Below are positions 20,931 through 32,376 of a DNA stretch of 64,000 nt, piece by piece. Below the pieces are notes generated by a model. The model saw only the letters and a list, made by a program, of their open reading frames with translations. It did no database searches and had not been told where the DNA came from. The DNA is from Cedecea davisae DSM 4568. Lineage in GTDB: Bacteria > Pseudomonadota > Gammaproteobacteria > Enterobacterales > Enterobacteriaceae. A program made the translations under genes and the position numbers. The stretch covers positions 785,923 to 849,922 of the forward strand of contig NZ_KE161030.1 of the NCBI RefSeq assembly GCF_000412335.2, written 5' to 3'. How positions within the stretch are numbered: position 1 is the stretch's first letter; each line of letters opens with the position of its first letter.

Positions 20931-21060
20931 CCCTCACCCTGGCCCTCTCCCCAAGGGGGAGAGGGAATGATAAAGGGCAACCTCTCTTCTCGAGGAAGAG
21001 GGAATAATGCAGGTCTTATTTTTCTCCCTCTCCTTTCCAGGGAGAGGGCTGGGGTGAGGG
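20931..21060. repeat. Composite palindromic repeat with terminal inverted arms
   Basis: The left arm 20931-20951 (CCCTCACCC, TGG, CCCTCTCCC) is the near-perfect reverse complement of the right arm 21040-21060. Each arm is also half of a local hairpin (20943-20966 and about 21025-21048), and a third CCTCTCTTCTCGAGGAAGAGG stem lies between. The overall form, 130 bp with 21-bp terminal inverted repeats, matches the copy at 38135-38245. It lies between queA and tgt. Confidence 0.85.
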
Positions 21061-21090
21061 TCAAACCATCCCCCAAATATTCCGCCGTGA

Positions 21091-22275
<1,185 letters not shown>

Positions 22276-22296
22276 TTTAATAATGAGGGAATTTTA

Positions 22297-22629
22297 ATGA
22301 GCTTTTTCATTTCTGATGCTGTCGCTTCTGCGGGTGCTGCTCCAGGACAGAGTCAATGGACTTTGATTCCAATGTTGGTGGTCTTCGGCCTGATTTTCTA
22401 TTTTATGATCCTGCGTCCGCAGCAAAAGCGTACCAAAGAGCATAAAAAACTGATGGACTCCATCTCCAAAGGGGATGAAGTGCTGACCAACGGTGGCCTG
22501 GTTGGCCGCGTAACCAAAGTAGCTGAAACTGGCTACATTGCTATCGCGCTGAACGACACCACCGAAGTGGTTATTAAGCGTGATTTCGTAGCTGCCGTTC
22601 TGCCGAAAGGCACCATGAAGGCGCTGTAA
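22297..22629 (+). CDS. yajC: Sec translocon accessory protein YajC
   Basis: A small membrane subunit of the SecDF-YajC complex that assists SecYEG-driven export. It has 110 residues, with one transmembrane helix at about 20-40 (MLVVFGLIFYFMILRPQQKR) and a basic cytoplasmic domain with KGDEVLTNGGLVGRV. The ATG at 22297 has AATGAGGGAATTTT before it. It sits 21 nt after tgt and 27 nt before secD in the usual operon. Confidence 0.98.
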   Translation: MSFFISDAVASAGAAPGQSQWTLIPMLVVFGLIFYFMILRPQQKRTKEHKKLMDSISKGDEVLTNGGLVGRVTKVAETGYIAIALNDTTEVVIKRDFVAAVLPKGTMKAL

Positions 22630-22656
22630 TTTTCGTTTTCCCTAAGGGAACTAAAC

Positions 22657-24504
22657 GTGTTAAACCGTTATCCTTTGTGGAAGTACATCATGCTTATCGT
22701 CGTGCTTGCGATTGGTCTGCTGTATGCGCTTCCCAACCTGTATGGTGAGGATCCGGCCGTTCAATTAACTGGCGTGCGCGGTGTCGCCGCCAGTGAACAA
22801 ACGCTGATCCAGGTCGAAAACACCTTAAAACAAGAAAAAATTACCGCTAAATCTGTGGCGCTGGAAGAGGGCGCTATTCTCGCTCGCTTCGATTCTACCG
22901 ATACCCAGCTGCGCGCGCGTGAAGCGCTGATGAGCGTGCTGGGCGACAATTACGTCGTGGCGCTTAACCTTGCTCCTGCCACTCCTCGCTGGATGTCCGC
23001 TATTAGCGCAAACCCGATGAAACTCGGTCTTGACCTGCGCGGTGGCGTTCACTTCCTGATGGAAGTGGATATGGACACGGCGCTGGGCAAACTCCAGGAA
23101 CAAAACATTGATGGCCTGCGTAGCGATCTGCGCGAGAAAGGCATTGCCTACACCAACGTGCGTAAAGCCGATAACTATGGTGTAGATATTGTCTTCCGCG
23201 ACGCGAAGTCTCGCGACGATGCCAGCACTTACCTTTCTTCCCGTCATCGCGATCTGGTGTTCTCTAACCAGGGCAGCAACACGCTGCGCGTAGTGATGAG
23301 CGATGCACGCCTGAGCGAAGCCCGTGAATATGCGGTACAGCAGAACATCAACATTCTGCGTAACCGTGTAAACCAACTGGGCGTTGCCGAGCCGCTGGTA
23401 CAGCGCCAGGGTGCAGATCGCATCGTGGTTGAGCTGCCGGGTATCCAGGACACCGCGCGCGCTAAAGAGATCCTCGGCGCTACCGCAACTCTGGAATTCC
23501 GTCTGGTGAATACCAACGTTGATGCCTCCGCTGCCGCTGCAGGCCGCGTACCGGGTGACTCAGAAGTGAAGCAGACTCGTGAGGGGCAGCCGGTTGTGCT
23601 GTACAAACGCGTGATTCTGACCGGTGACCATATCACCGACTCCACTTCGAGCATGGATGAATACAACCAGCCTCAGGTTAATATCTCCCTGGACAGCGCT
23701 GGCGGTAACATCATGTCTAACTTCACCAAGGACAACATCGGTAAGCCGATGGCGACCCTGTTTGTGGAGTACAAAGACAGCGGTAAGAAAGACGCCAACG
23801 GCCGTTCCTTACTGGTGAAAGAAGAAGAAGTTATCAACGTTGCGAACATTCAGTCTCGCCTCGGTAACAGCTTCCGCATCACCGGTATCAGCAACCCGAA
23901 CGAAGCTCGCCAGCTCTCTCTGCTGCTGCGCGCCGGTGCGCTGATTGCGCCAATTCAGATTGTTGAAGAACGTACCATCGGCCCAACCCTGGGTCTGGAA
24001 AACATCAAGCAGGGTCTGGAAGCGTGTCTGGCAGGCCTGGTGGTCTCTATCATCTTCATGCTGTTCTTCTATAAGAAGTTTGGCCTGATTGCGACCTCTG
24101 CTCTGCTGGCAAACCTGGTGCTGATTGTGGGGATTATGTCCCTGCTGCCGGGGGCGACGCTGACCATGCCGGGTATCGCGGGTATCGTATTAACCCTTGC
24201 AGTTGCGGTGGATGCGAACGTACTGATAAACGAGCGTATCAAAGAAGAGATCAGCAACGGACGTACGATACAGCAGGCGATTGATGAAGGTTACAGAGGC
24301 GCGTTCAGCTCCATCTTTGACGCCAACATCACCACGCTTATCAAAGTTATCATCCTGTATGCCGTGGGCACCGGGGCTATCAAAGGGTTTGCAATCACTA
24401 CCGGTATCGGTGTTGCAACCTCGATGTTTACCGCAATCGTCGGTACTCGTGCCATCGTGAACCTGTTGTACGGCGGCAAACGCATCAACAAGCTGTCTAT
24501 CTGA
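22657..24504 (+). CDS. secD: Protein translocase subunit SecD
   Basis: An RND-superfamily membrane protein that, with SecF, uses the proton motive force to pull translocating proteins into the periplasm. It has 615 residues, the same as E. coli. One N-terminal helix precedes a large periplasmic P1 domain (about 30-450, with [16 protein letters not shown]). Five C-terminal helices follow, with the conserved Asp motif [17 protein letters not shown]. The start is GTG at 22657 ([13 protein letters not shown]). Confidence 0.98.
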   Translation: MLNRYPLWKYIMLIVVLAIGLLYALPNLYGEDPAVQLTGVRGVAASEQTLIQVENTLKQEKITAKSVALEEGAILARFDSTDTQLRAREALMSVLGDNYVVALNLAPATPRWMSAISANPMKLGLDLRGGVHFLMEVDMDTALGKLQEQNIDGLRSDLREKGIAYTNVRKADNYGVDIVFRDAKSRDDASTYLSSRHRDLVFSNQGSNTLRVVMSDARLSEAREYAVQQNINILRNRVNQLGVAEPLVQRQGADRIVVELPGIQDTARAKEILGATATLEFRLVNTNVDASAAAAGRVPGDSEVKQTREGQPVVLYKRVILTGDHITDSTSSMDEYNQPQVNISLDSAGGNIMSNFTKDNIGKPMATLFVEYKDSGKKDANGRSLLVKEEEVINVANIQSRLGNSFRITGISNPNEARQLSLLLRAGALIAPIQIVEERTIGPTLGLENIKQGLEACLAGLVVSIIFMLFFYKKFGLIATSALLANLVLIVGIMSLLPGATLTMPGIAGIVLTLAVAVDANVLINERIKEEISNGRTIQQAIDEGYRGAFSSIFDANITTLIKVIILYAVGTGAIKGFAITTGIGVATSMFTAIVGTRAIVNLLYGGKRINKLSI

Positions 24505-24514
24505 GGAGTGCGTT

Positions 24515-25486
24515 GTGGCACAGGAATATACTGTTGAACAATTGAACTACGGCCGTAAAGTCCATGACTTTATGCGCTGGGATTACTGGGCCTTCAGCAT
24601 TTCCGGCATCCTGCTGATCCTTTCCGTCATCATTATTGGCGTGAAGGGCTTCAACTGGGGTCTGGACTTTACTGGCGGTACGGTAATCGAAATCGCGCTG
24701 GAAAAACCGGCCGATCTTGATGCTATGCGTGCTTCTTTGCAGAAGGCGGGCTTTGAAGAGCCGCTGGTGCAGAACTTCGGCAGCAGCCGCGACATCATGG
24801 TGCGCATGCCGCCTGCTAAAGGCGAAACTGGCGGCCAGGTTCTGGGCAGCAAGGTTGTAAGCGTGATTAACGAAGCGACCAACCAGAATGCGGCGGTGAA
24901 GCGTATTGAGTTCGTCGGCCCTAGCGTAGGCGCCGATCTTGCTCAAAACGGCGCTATGGCGCTGCTGGTTGCGCTGATTTCAATCCTGGTTTACGTCGGC
25001 TTCCGCTTTGAGTGGCGCCTGGCGGCCGGGGTTGTTATCTCGCTGGCTCACGACGTGATTATCACCATGGGCGTGCTGTCGCTGTTCCACATCGAGATTG
25101 ACCTGACTATCGTCGCATCTCTGATGTCGGTTATCGGCTACTCGCTGAACGACAGCATCGTGGTTTCGGACCGTATTCGTGAAAACTTCCGCAAGATCCG
25201 TCGCGGTACGCCTTACGAAATCTTTAACGTCTCCCTGACCCAGACGCTGCACCGTACTTTGATTACATCGGGCACTACGTTAGTGGTTATCCTGATGCTG
25301 TATCTGTTCGGTGGCGCGCTGCTGAAAGGCTTCTCGCTGACCATGCTTATCGGTGTGACCGTGGGTACGGCTTCCTCCATCTACGTGGCGTCCGCGCTGG
25401 CGTTGAAATTGGGGATGAAGCGCGAGCACATGTTGCAGCAGAAGGTTGAGAAAGAAGGGGCGGATCAGCCGTCTATTCTGCCTTAA
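24515..25486 (+). CDS. secF: Protein translocase subunit SecF
   Basis: The partner of SecD in the proton-driven export motor. The 323-residue protein has an N-terminal helix, a short periplasmic domain with [12 protein letters not shown], then five helices with [17 protein letters not shown] carrying the conserved Asp/Arg. The start is GTG at 24515 with TGAGGAGTGC before it, 10 nt after secD. The gene ends in a strong terminator at 25505-25535, so the tgt-yajC-secDF transcript stops here. Confidence 0.98.
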   Translation: MAQEYTVEQLNYGRKVHDFMRWDYWAFSISGILLILSVIIIGVKGFNWGLDFTGGTVIEIALEKPADLDAMRASLQKAGFEEPLVQNFGSSRDIMVRMPPAKGETGGQVLGSKVVSVINEATNQNAAVKRIEFVGPSVGADLAQNGAMALLVALISILVYVGFRFEWRLAAGVVISLAHDVIITMGVLSLFHIEIDLTIVASLMSVIGYSLNDSIVVSDRIRENFRKIRRGTPYEIFNVSLTQTLHRTLITSGTTLVVILMLYLFGGALLKGFSLTMLIGVTVGTASSIYVASALALKLGMKREHMLQQKVEKEGADQPSILP

Positions 25487-25504
25487 TCCTGCTATAGCCT
25501 GATA

Positions 25505-25535
25505 AAACCGCAGCCTTCGTGCTGCGGTTTTTTTT
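25505..25535 (+). terminator. secF terminator
   Basis: AAACCGCAGC-CTTCGT-GCTGCGGTTT is followed by a run of T. It closes the sec operon. Confidence 0.9.
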
Positions 25536-25552
25536 CGTCCGGTGTTTTCTTG

Positions 25553-25570
25553 CTGACAGTATGCTGTCAG
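25553..25570. promoter_or_regulatory. CTGACAG palindrome, candidate WYL-regulator operator
   Basis: A perfect 7-bp inverted repeat, CTGACAG-TATG-CTGTCAG, lies 48 bp before the VOC gene start and just after the secF terminator. A dyad of this size is expected for a dimeric HTH regulator, and the only candidate nearby is the YafY-type regulator at 26045. Assignment to that protein is inference. Confidence 0.6.
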
Positions 25571-25618
25571 GAGGGGGTGAGTAGAGTTGCTGCTACTGAC
25601 AACCAAGGAGAGCAGACA

Positions 25619-25984
25619 ATGAACACCGTAATTAACTGGTTCGAAATCCCGGTAGACAATCTTGAGCGTGCGATCATTTTTTATCATCACGCGCTGGAGA
25701 TTGATTTTCGACGGGAGCACGTTGCCGGTATCGATATGGCGATTTTCCCTCATGATAAGCCCGCTACCGGCGGCGCTTTGGTTAAAGGCGAGATGTTTAC
25801 GCCATCCCGCACTGGCGCTGTGGTCTACTTGTACACGGCTAATATTGAAAAGACGCTGCTGAGAATTGGGGAGGCCGGAGGGAAAACGGTTTTTGGCCCG
25901 GAAGTCTTACCCGACAACATCGGGACCATTGCGTTAATTATTGATAGCGAAGGCAACTGCGTCGGTTTGCATCAGCCGGCATAA
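25619..25984 (+). CDS. VOC (glyoxalase/bleomycin-resistance) superfamily protein
   Basis: A 121-residue VOC-fold protein with two beta-alpha-beta-beta-beta modules, MNTVINWFEIPVDNLERAIIFYHHAL and VVYLYTANIEKTLLRIGEAGGK...GTIALIIDSEGNCVGLHQP. Substrate and activity are unknown, and the usual metal-binding His of module 1 is not obvious. The start at 25619 follows AAGGAGAGCAGACA, a clear SD. It lies 60 nt before a WYL-type regulator on the same strand and behind a palindrome. That suggests a small self-controlled stress or detoxification operon (inference). E. coli has yajD near here instead. Confidence 0.88.
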   Translation: MNTVINWFEIPVDNLERAIIFYHHALEIDFRREHVAGIDMAIFPHDKPATGGALVKGEMFTPSRTGAVVYLYTANIEKTLLRIGEAGGKTVFGPEVLPDNIGTIALIIDSEGNCVGLHQPA

Positions 25985-26044
25985 GCCCGGATACTGAAAT
26001 AAGAGCCTGCCATTCCGGCGGGCTTCACTGCAGGCCTGTTTATT

Positions 26045-26764
26045 ATGAGCCGAAGAGCCGACCGGCTATTTCAAATCGTACAAATTCTTCGCGGCAGACG
26101 CTTAACAACGGCAGCCCAGTTGGCCGAGCGGCTGGAGGTTTCTGAGCGCACGATATACCGCGATATCAGAGATCTTTCTTTGTCGGGTGTGCCTGTCGAA
26201 GGTGAGGCCGGGTGCGGCTACCGTCTGTTGGCCGGTTATGATCTGCCGCCGTTAATGCTCACTGCTGCTGAGGTTGAGGCGGCGGTTGCGGCGCTAAGAA
26301 TGGTACAAACCTGGAGCGGTGAGGCGCTGGCGAAGTCGGCTGAGTCCGTCCATGAAAAGCTGATGGCGATACTGACCCCGGAAAAACGTCGAGTGGCGGA
26401 GCAAAGCCGCATTATCTCTCCTGATTTTAATAAATTTCCTCAGGTAAAGATCTGGTTTGATCTTCTCCATACCGCAATTGGCGAGCTGAAGGTGGTTCAC
26501 CTCAGTTATGAGAATGAGAAGGGGGAGCTTTCAGAGCGCGATATTCATCCGCTGGGATTATCGTTCTGGGGAGAGATTTGGATTGTGGTGGCCTGGTGCG
26601 AGGAACGCGACGATTATCGCAGTTTCAGGCTGGATCGCTGCCGTGACATGCGTGTGACCGAACGCCGCTATCAGGCGCGTCACGATCGCTCATTACAGGA
26701 CTTTATTTCGCTTCAAAAGCGTAAAGGGATGCCTGTTTTATCAAAAGAAAAGCCGGTCTGTTGA
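26045..26764 (+). CDS. YafY-type HTH/WYL transcriptional regulator
   Basis: A 239-residue regulator. An N-terminal HTH_11 winged helix (about 1-60: AAQLAERLEVSERTIYRDIRDLSLSGVP...GYRLLAG) is followed by a WYL effector domain (about 140-225), whose signature here reads IWIVVAWCEERDDYRSFRLDRC, so the WYL tripeptide is W-I-V. Such proteins usually repress a neighbouring operon and respond to a small ligand. The gene is co-oriented with the VOC gene. The last codons form part of the terminator hairpin shared with convergent tsx. Confidence 0.9.
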   Translation: MSRRADRLFQIVQILRGRRLTTAAQLAERLEVSERTIYRDIRDLSLSGVPVEGEAGCGYRLLAGYDLPPLMLTAAEVEAAVAALRMVQTWSGEALAKSAESVHEKLMAILTPEKRRVAEQSRIISPDFNKFPQVKIWFDLLHTAIGELKVVHLSYENEKGELSERDIHPLGLSFWGEIWIVVAWCEERDDYRSFRLDRCRDMRVTERRYQARHDRSLQDFISLQKRKGMPVLSKEKPVC

Positions 26765-26773
26765 CCGGCTTTT
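26748..26773. terminator. Bidirectional terminator, WYL regulator / tsx
   Basis: AAAAGCCGGTC-TGTT-GACCGGCTTTT overlaps the stop codon of the regulator (26762-26764) and lies 18 nt beyond the tsx stop. Confidence 0.88.
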
Positions 26774-26790
26774 GTCTTCATGCGAAGTGC

Positions 26791-27669
26791 TTAGAAGTTG
26801 TAGCCTACGACGAAGTAGCCACCCCAGCCGGTCGCGTGAACGGTGCCGTCCATCCAGTTCAACTGAGTGCCGTCGTTCCACTGGCCGCCGTTATGGAAGT
26901 AACGGGCAACGATGGAGTAGTGCAGGTGAGCGTAGTTCAGGGAAAGGATATGGCTGGAAGCGATAGAGTTGTTGCTACGCTGTTTCAGGCCGTTAGTGCC
27001 GTATCCGCTGGTATCGCCCAGGTCTGAACCCCAGTCGAAGTTGGTGAAGCCGATGTAGCTCAGGTTACCGCCCCACAGGGAAGTAATTGGCACGAAGTAT
27101 TTCACCTTGAAGCGGTAGCCATCCCACTCGTTTTCGTTGTTGGCTTTGTAGTTCTGCCACTGGTATTTGGCGTACACGTTCATGGACAGGCTCATCGGCA
27201 GGCCGGTGTCGATGTCGGTACCCAGACCCATGTACCAGGTGCTCTGGCGGCCGGTAGCGTTACGACCCATGTCGTAGATGTAGTTGTTAGCAACATACCA
27301 TTCTTTGAACGGGCCAAAGCTCAGATCTGCGCCGGTCAGCTTGTCGATGGAGAAGCGAGGTTCGATTTCCATAAACAGTGGGGAACCGTGGTTCCAGATA
27401 CCTTTCGCCTGGGTGTTACCGCCGAAGAAGACCGGTGCATCCATATAGCCGTAGAAATCGAACCAGTCTTTTTTGGCGAAAGCTTCGTATTCCAGATAGG
27501 TATCGTTGCGCAGCTGCGGCCCGAAGCGGGTGTGGTAGCTGCCGACAACGTTAACACTCTGGTGCCACCAGTCGGAGAGGTATTCGCTGTTTTTTGCTTC
27601 TTCTGCGCTGGCAGAGAAAGAGCTGGAAAGTGCCAGAACGGTGCCGGCTGCCAGAATAATTTTTTTCAT
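26791..27669 (-). CDS. tsx: Nucleoside-specific channel-forming protein Tsx
   Basis: An outer-membrane 12-strand beta-barrel for nucleoside and deoxynucleoside uptake, and in E. coli a receptor for phage T6 and colicin K. It has 292 residues from ATG 27667-27669 ([25 protein letters not shown]). A GTG four codons upstream (27681) is the alternative start. A typical signal peptide is cleaved after ASA. The mature protein matches E. coli Tsx from [23 protein letters not shown] to the terminal aromatic VGYNF needed for barrel assembly. Surface-loop regions around 225-240 and 275-285 differ most, as expected for phage receptors. Confidence 0.96.
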   Translation of the reverse strand: MKKIILAAGTVLALSSSFSASAEEAKNSEYLSDWWHQSVNVVGSYHTRFGPQLRNDTYLEYEAFAKKDWFDFYGYMDAPVFFGGNTQAKGIWNHGSPLFMEIEPRFSIDKLTGADLSFGPFKEWYVANNYIYDMGRNATGRQSTWYMGLGTDIDTGLPMSLSMNVYAKYQWQNYKANNENEWDGYRFKVKYFVPITSLWGGNLSYIGFTNFDWGSDLGDTSGYGTNGLKQRSNNSIASSHILSLNYAHLHYSIVARYFHNGGQWNDGTQLNWMDGTVHATGWGGYFVVGYNF

Positions 27670-28031
27670 ATTTTTAGCCACTGTTTACGTAATTTTGGTG
27701 CGAAGCGGATGTGAGATGTCATCCATGGCCGCGGGTTCCAGGGGGAGGACCTTAGCAGCGCGACTATTATAGAAATCCCTGCTCACAAAAATATGTGCTA
27801 TTTCACATTCTTCTCATATGCGTAATCGATTGCGTTCACGTTTGCGCACAATAAAAACGGCGTGATTGTACCTGCTTCGTCAAATTACGCAAACAAGCGT
27901 CAGGTTGTTACAGATAAATGTGACGGGTGTCACGCTGTTGGCGGGCGAGAAACAGGGATTTTGCTTCGCATTTTGTGCGGGCGGTGTGAAAGAGTGTGAC
28001 GAACTCCCCCGCCGGGCAGGGGAGACGAAGA
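27670..28031. promoter_or_regulatory. tsx upstream region
   Basis: This 362-bp gap between tsx and yajI has no gene. It is AT-rich near tsx and contains ATGTGCTATTTCACAT (27792-27807), a dyad resembling a CRP site with a short spacer, and a better CRP-like dyad at 27919-27934. E. coli tsx is controlled by CRP, CytR and DeoR. Discrete CytR or DeoR sites could not be assigned by eye. Confidence 0.45.
27919..27934. promoter_or_regulatory. CRP-like site
   Basis: TGTGA-CGGGTG-TCACG matches TGTGAN6TCACA in 15 of 16 informative or spacer positions and has AAA upstream. It lies about 250 bp before tsx and 98 bp beyond the yajI stop, so its target would be tsx. Confidence 0.5.
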
Positions 28032-28592
28032 TTACTGCGCTGGGCTAACCGGTGAGGACGAAGCTGGCTGTATGTCGTGAACGCGCACAAAGCCCAGCTG
28101 TTCCGGGGTAATGCCGGATAAACGCAGCGGAATGGAGACGTCGCTTGGCGCCAGGATGCTGGCCGGGGCTTCGATTTGCTGCGTCTGAACGTTAACTTCC
28201 TGGAAGCTGTCCGTGGTGCCCTGGATCTGGCCCCACTCAACCTTGCCGCTGAAGGCCGGAAGCGGGCTGTTAGACTCGCTCTTAATCAGCAGCGTGGCGC
28301 GGGTGCCGTTTGCCTCCGCCGCCACGTTAGTCAGCGACATTTTAAGGCTGCCGAGCTGGCTGTTCAGGCGTGCCGCCGTGTTCGAGCCGGGGAGCAGGTA
28401 AACGCCGGTCGTTGATTTGGCGTTCAGGGCATTTTGCTGAGTCAGTTTTACCGTTTGCTGGCTGAGCTTCGTCATTTCCTGGTTTAGCGAGCCGATTTGG
28501 CTGCGCATCTGGCGCACTTCGGTTTGCTGGGCGCAGGCGGTCAGGCTCATCAGGCTGGACACCAGGATAATTCTTAGGTAAGTCTTTGTCAT
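28032..28592 (-). CDS. yajI: YajI family lipoprotein (DUF3251)
   Basis: A 186-residue predicted lipoprotein of unknown function. The signal peptide MTKTYLRIILVSSLMSLTAC ends in the lipobox LTAC with Cys20. A helical/coiled segment (about 25-60, QIGSLNQEMTKLSQQTVKLTQQN) follows, then a beta-rich domain with GVYLLPGSNTAARL, PLPAFSGKVEWGQIQGT and the conserved LGFVRVHDIQP near the end. It matches E. coli YajI in content and position between tsx and nrdR. It is divergent from nrdR. Confidence 0.93.
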   Translation of the reverse strand: MTKTYLRIILVSSLMSLTACAQQTEVRQMRSQIGSLNQEMTKLSQQTVKLTQQNALNAKSTTGVYLLPGSNTAARLNSQLGSLKMSLTNVAAEANGTRATLLIKSESNSPLPAFSGKVEWGQIQGTTDSFQEVNVQTQQIEAPASILAPSDVSIPLRLSGITPEQLGFVRVHDIQPASSSPVSPAQ

Positions 28593-28622
28593 GATTGTTT
28601 TTTCCTCATTGCCGTTCTCTGA

Positions 28623-29195
<573 letters not shown>

Positions 29196-29200
29196 AACCG

Positions 29201-30319
29201 ATGTCCCTTGATGAACAGTTTATGGCTCGTGCGCTTGAGCTGGCTAAGCGCGGACGTTTTACTACGATGCCGAACCCAAATGTCGGCTGCGTAATTGTTA
29301 AAGACGGCAAAATTGTTGGTGAAGGTTTTCATTTTCGCGCCGGTGAGCCGCATGCCGAAGTTCATGCTCTGCGCATGGCGGGCGAGCAGGCTCGCGGGGC
29401 AACGGCCTATGTGACCCTCGAACCTTGTAGCCACCACGGGCGCACGCCGCCGTGCTGCGATGCGCTTATTGCCGCTGGCGTGGCGCGGGTGGTTGCCGCT
29501 ATGCAGGATCCTAACCCGCAGGTTGCCGGGCGCGGGCTTTACCGCCTGCAACAGCAGGGCATCGAGGTCAGCCACGGCTTAATGATGAACGAGGCCGAAG
29601 CGCTGAATCGCGGATTCCTCAAGCGTATGCGCACCGGTTTTCCATTTATTCAGCTTAAGCTCGGCGCTTCGCTGGATGGCCGCACCGCGATGGCAAGCGG
29701 GGAGAGCAAATGGATAACGTCTCCTCAGGCGCGCCGCGACGTTCAGCGCCAGCGCGCACAAAGTGCCGCTATCCTTTCAAGTAGCGCTACCGTACTGGCG
29801 GACAACCCCTCGTTGACGGTACGCTGGGACGAGCTGGATAGCGCAAGCCAGTCGCTCTATGAGCAGCAAAATCTGCGCCAGCCGATCCGCATCGTGGTGG
29901 ACAGCCAGAATCGCGTTACCCCCGGTCATGCTCTGATTAACCAGCCGGGCGAAACCTGGCTGGCTCGCACCCGGGCAGATGAAGAAAGCTGGCCTGAAGG
30001 CGTGGAACAGCTGCTGGTGCCGGAGCATAACGGCCATCTCGACCTGGTGGTATTGATGATGCAGCTTGGCAAACGCCAGGTGAATTCAGTCTGGGTTGAA
30101 GCCGGTGCCACCCTCGGCGGCGCGCTGCTGCAGGCGGGGCTGGTGGACGAGCTTATCGTCTATCTGGCGCCTAAGCTGTTGGGCAACGATGCCCGCGGTT
30201 TATGCGCGCTGCCGGGGCTCGAAAAACTTGCCGATGTGCCGGAATTCAGCTTCAGCGAAGTCCGCCAGGTCGGCCCCGATTTGTGCCTGCACCTGACGCC
30301 GGTTTATGGGCGTCAGTAA
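29201..30319 (+). CDS. ribD: Bifunctional riboflavin deaminase/reductase RibD
   Basis: Deaminates the pyrimidine product of GTP cyclohydrolase II and then reduces its ribosyl side chain in riboflavin synthesis. The 372-residue protein has an N-terminal cytidine-deaminase fold (about 1-145), where GEPHAEVHAL gives the zinc His and catalytic Glu and EPCSHHGRTPPCCDA gives the zinc Cys residues. The C-terminal reductase domain (about 147-365) has KLGASLDGRTAMASGES and WVEAGATLGGALL. ATG 29201 is close to the E. coli start, with a short N-terminal difference. Confidence 0.97.
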   Translation: MSLDEQFMARALELAKRGRFTTMPNPNVGCVIVKDGKIVGEGFHFRAGEPHAEVHALRMAGEQARGATAYVTLEPCSHHGRTPPCCDALIAAGVARVVAAMQDPNPQVAGRGLYRLQQQGIEVSHGLMMNEAEALNRGFLKRMRTGFPFIQLKLGASLDGRTAMASGESKWITSPQARRDVQRQRAQSAAILSSSATVLADNPSLTVRWDELDSASQSLYEQQNLRQPIRIVVDSQNRVTPGHALINQPGETWLARTRADEESWPEGVEQLLVPEHNGHLDLVVLMMQLGKRQVNSVWVEAGATLGGALLQAGLVDELIVYLAPKLLGNDARGLCALPGLEKLADVPEFSFSEVRQVGPDLCLHLTPVYGRQ

Positions 30320-30395
30320 AACGTAAGCAGTCACGAAAAGATTATGATAAAATCCGCCCCCCTGCGGGGCTAAACAGAACCCGTAAAGGAAGATT

Positions 30396-30866
30396 ATGAA
30401 CATTATTGAAGCAGCTGTTGCTACTCCAGACGCTCGCGTCGCCATCACCATCGCGCGTTTTAACAACTTCATCAACGACAGCCTGCTGGAAGGTGCTATT
30501 GACGCCCTGAAACGTATCGGCCAGGTGAAAGACGAAAACATCACCGTGGTTTGGGTACCGGGCGCTTACGAGCTGCCGCTGGCCGCAGGCGCGCTGGCGA
30601 AAACCGGTAAGTACGACGCGGTTATCGCGCTCGGCACCGTGATTCGTGGCGGCACTGCGCACTTCGAATACGTTGCCGGCGGTGCCAGCAACGGTCTGTT
30701 AAGCGTTGCCCATGACAGCGGTATTCCTGTTGCCTTTGGCGTGCTGACCACTGAAAGCATTGAACAAGCCATCGAACGCGCTGGTACTAAAGCCGGTAAC
30801 AAAGGTGCCGAAGCTGCACTGACCGCGCTTGAAATGATTAATGTATTGAAAGCCATTAAGGCCTGA
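30396..30866 (+). CDS. ribE: 6,7-dimethyl-8-ribityllumazine synthase
   Basis: Condenses 5-amino-6-ribitylamino-uracil with dihydroxybutanone phosphate to lumazine, and forms 60-subunit capsids in many bacteria. The 156-residue protein starts [18 protein letters not shown] after AAAGGAAGATT. Active-site blocks are [32 protein letters not shown] and [15 protein letters not shown]. The gene is also called ribH. The 76-bp gap after ribD contains TTATGATAAAAT, a possible internal promoter -10, and a CCCCCTGCGGGGC hairpin. Confidence 0.98.
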   Translation: MNIIEAAVATPDARVAITIARFNNFINDSLLEGAIDALKRIGQVKDENITVVWVPGAYELPLAAGALAKTGKYDAVIALGTVIRGGTAHFEYVAGGASNGLLSVAHDSGIPVAFGVLTTESIEQAIERAGTKAGNKGAEAALTALEMINVLKAIKA

Positions 30867-30886
30867 TTTTTTGTAAGGGGAAATCC

Positions 30887-31306
30887 GTGAAACCTGCTGC
30901 TCGTCGCCGCGCCCGTGAGTGTGCCGTCCAGGCGCTCTACTCCTGGCAGTTGTCCAAAAACGACATCTCTGATGTTGAATATCAGTTCCTGGCGGAACAG
31001 GACGTCAAAGACGTTGACGTTAACTATTTCCGCGAGTTGCTGAGCGGGGTGGCAACTAACAGCGCGTATCTGGATGGGCTGATGAAGCCTTACCTGTCTC
31101 GTCTGCTCGAAGAGCTGGGCCAGGTGGAAAAAGCGGTACTGCGCATTGCGCTGTTTGAACTGTCGAAACGTGACGATGTGCCATACAAAGTGGCCATCAA
31201 CGAAGCGATTGAACTGGCAAAAACCTTCGGTGCCGAAGACAGCCACAAGTTCGTTAACGGCGTTCTCGATAAAGCCGCTCCAGCCATTCGTCCCCACAAA
31301 AAGTAA
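30887..31306 (+). CDS. nusB: Transcription antitermination factor NusB
   Basis: Binds boxA RNA with S10 (NusE) to build antitermination complexes on rRNA operons. The 139-residue all-helical protein has the E. coli length, with the N-terminal Arg-rich RNA-contacting helix [20 protein letters not shown] and the C-terminal [29 protein letters not shown]. The start is GTG at 30887 with AAGGGGAAAT before it. It sits 20 nt after ribE. Confidence 0.98.
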   Translation: MKPAARRRARECAVQALYSWQLSKNDISDVEYQFLAEQDVKDVDVNYFRELLSGVATNSAYLDGLMKPYLSRLLEELGQVEKAVLRIALFELSKRDDVPYKVAINEAIELAKTFGAEDSHKFVNGVLDKAAPAIRPHKK

Positions 31307-31369
31307 TCTTCTGGCCGGGTTCTACCCGGCCTGCTTCTTTCTGCAACTGACATTCTTGAGGTATTACGC

Positions 31370-32344
31370 ATGGCATGCGGTGAGTTTTCCCTGATTGCCC
31401 GTTACTTCGATCGCGTAACAAGTTCCCGTCGTGATGTGGAAACCGGTATTGGCGACGATTGTGCGCTGCTGTCGGTCCCCGAAAAACAGCTGCTGGCCAT
31501 CAGCACCGATACGCTGGTCTGCGGGAACCACTTCCTGCCGGATATCGATCCGCGCGATCTGGGTTACAAAGCTCTGGCAGTTAATTTAAGCGATCTGGCC
31601 GCAATGGGCGCAGATCCGGCCTGGCTGACGCTGGCCTTAACGCTTCCTGAAGTCGATGAAGAGTGGCTTGCCGCCTTCAGCGACAGCCTGTTTGAACAGC
31701 TGGATTATTACGATATGCAGCTGATCGGCGGCGATACAACCCGTGGCCCGCTCTCTATGACGCTGGGTATTCACGGCATGATCCCTGCCGGGCGCGCGCT
31801 TAAGCGCAGCGGCGCAAAAGGCGGGGATTGGATCTACGTTACCGGTACGCCGGGAGACAGTGCCGCCGGGCTTGCCATTGTGCAAAACAGGCTCCAGGTT
31901 GCCGACCTTCAGCATGCTGAATATTTACGCAAGCGCCACCTACGGCCAACGCCTCGCGTGCTGCACGGCCAGGCGCTGCGCGATTTAGCTAACAGCGCCA
32001 TCGATCTGTCAGACGGCCTGATTTCCGATCTCGGCCATCTTCTCAAAGCCAGCGACTGCGGCGCGCGAATCGATCTCGATCAGCTGCCTTATTCCGAAGC
32101 GATGCTTATGCACGTTGAGCCGGAGCAGGCGCTGAAGTGGGCGATGGCGGGCGGAGAAGACTACGAGCTGTGCTTCACCGTACCGGAACTGAACCGCGGC
32201 GCGCTGGAAGTGGCGATTGGCAACCTGGGCGTGCCTTATACCTGCATCGGCCAGATTGTTTCTGCTTCTGAAGGGCTACAGTTCACGCGTGACGGTAAGC
32301 CTGTGACGCTGGACTTGAAAGGTTACGATCACTTTTCTTGCTAG
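31370..32344 (+). CDS. thiL: Thiamine-monophosphate kinase
   Basis: Phosphorylates thiamine monophosphate to the cofactor thiamine pyrophosphate. The 324-residue PurM-like ATPase starts [15 protein letters not shown]. Metal and nucleotide sites are visible in [47 protein letters not shown] and GGEDYELCF. In E. coli pgpA overlaps or directly follows thiL. Here the gene ends and a 23-bp palindromic repeat appears 7 nt later, followed by the convergent yajO. No pgpA remnant was recognised. Confidence 0.97.
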   Translation: MACGEFSLIARYFDRVTSSRRDVETGIGDDCALLSVPEKQLLAISTDTLVCGNHFLPDIDPRDLGYKALAVNLSDLAAMGADPAWLTLALTLPEVDEEWLAAFSDSLFEQLDYYDMQLIGGDTTRGPLSMTLGIHGMIPAGRALKRSGAKGGDWIYVTGTPGDSAAGLAIVQNRLQVADLQHAEYLRKRHLRPTPRVLHGQALRDLANSAIDLSDGLISDLGHLLKASDCGARIDLDQLPYSEAMLMHVEPEQALKWAMAGGEDYELCFTVPELNRGALEVAIGNLGVPYTCIGQIVSASEGLQFTRDGKPVTLDLKGYDHFSC

Positions 32345-32351
32345 CCTTTGA

Positions 32352-32374
32352 CCCTCTCCCCGAAAGGGAGAGGG
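32352..32374. repeat. Solo CCCTCTCCC/GGGAGAGGG hairpin
   Basis: CCCTCTCCC-CGAAA-GGGAGAGGG, the core of the repeat family without the outer CCCTCACCC arms. It lies between the convergent thiL and yajO stops and may double as a terminator. Confidence 0.8.
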
Positions 32375-32376
32375 GG

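Noticed and set aside
20931-21060. CRISPR-like or phage attachment interpretation of the GC-rich repeats
   Set aside because: No regular spacers, no cas genes, no integrase. The palindromic arms and scattered positions fit a REP/BIME-type intergenic repeat.
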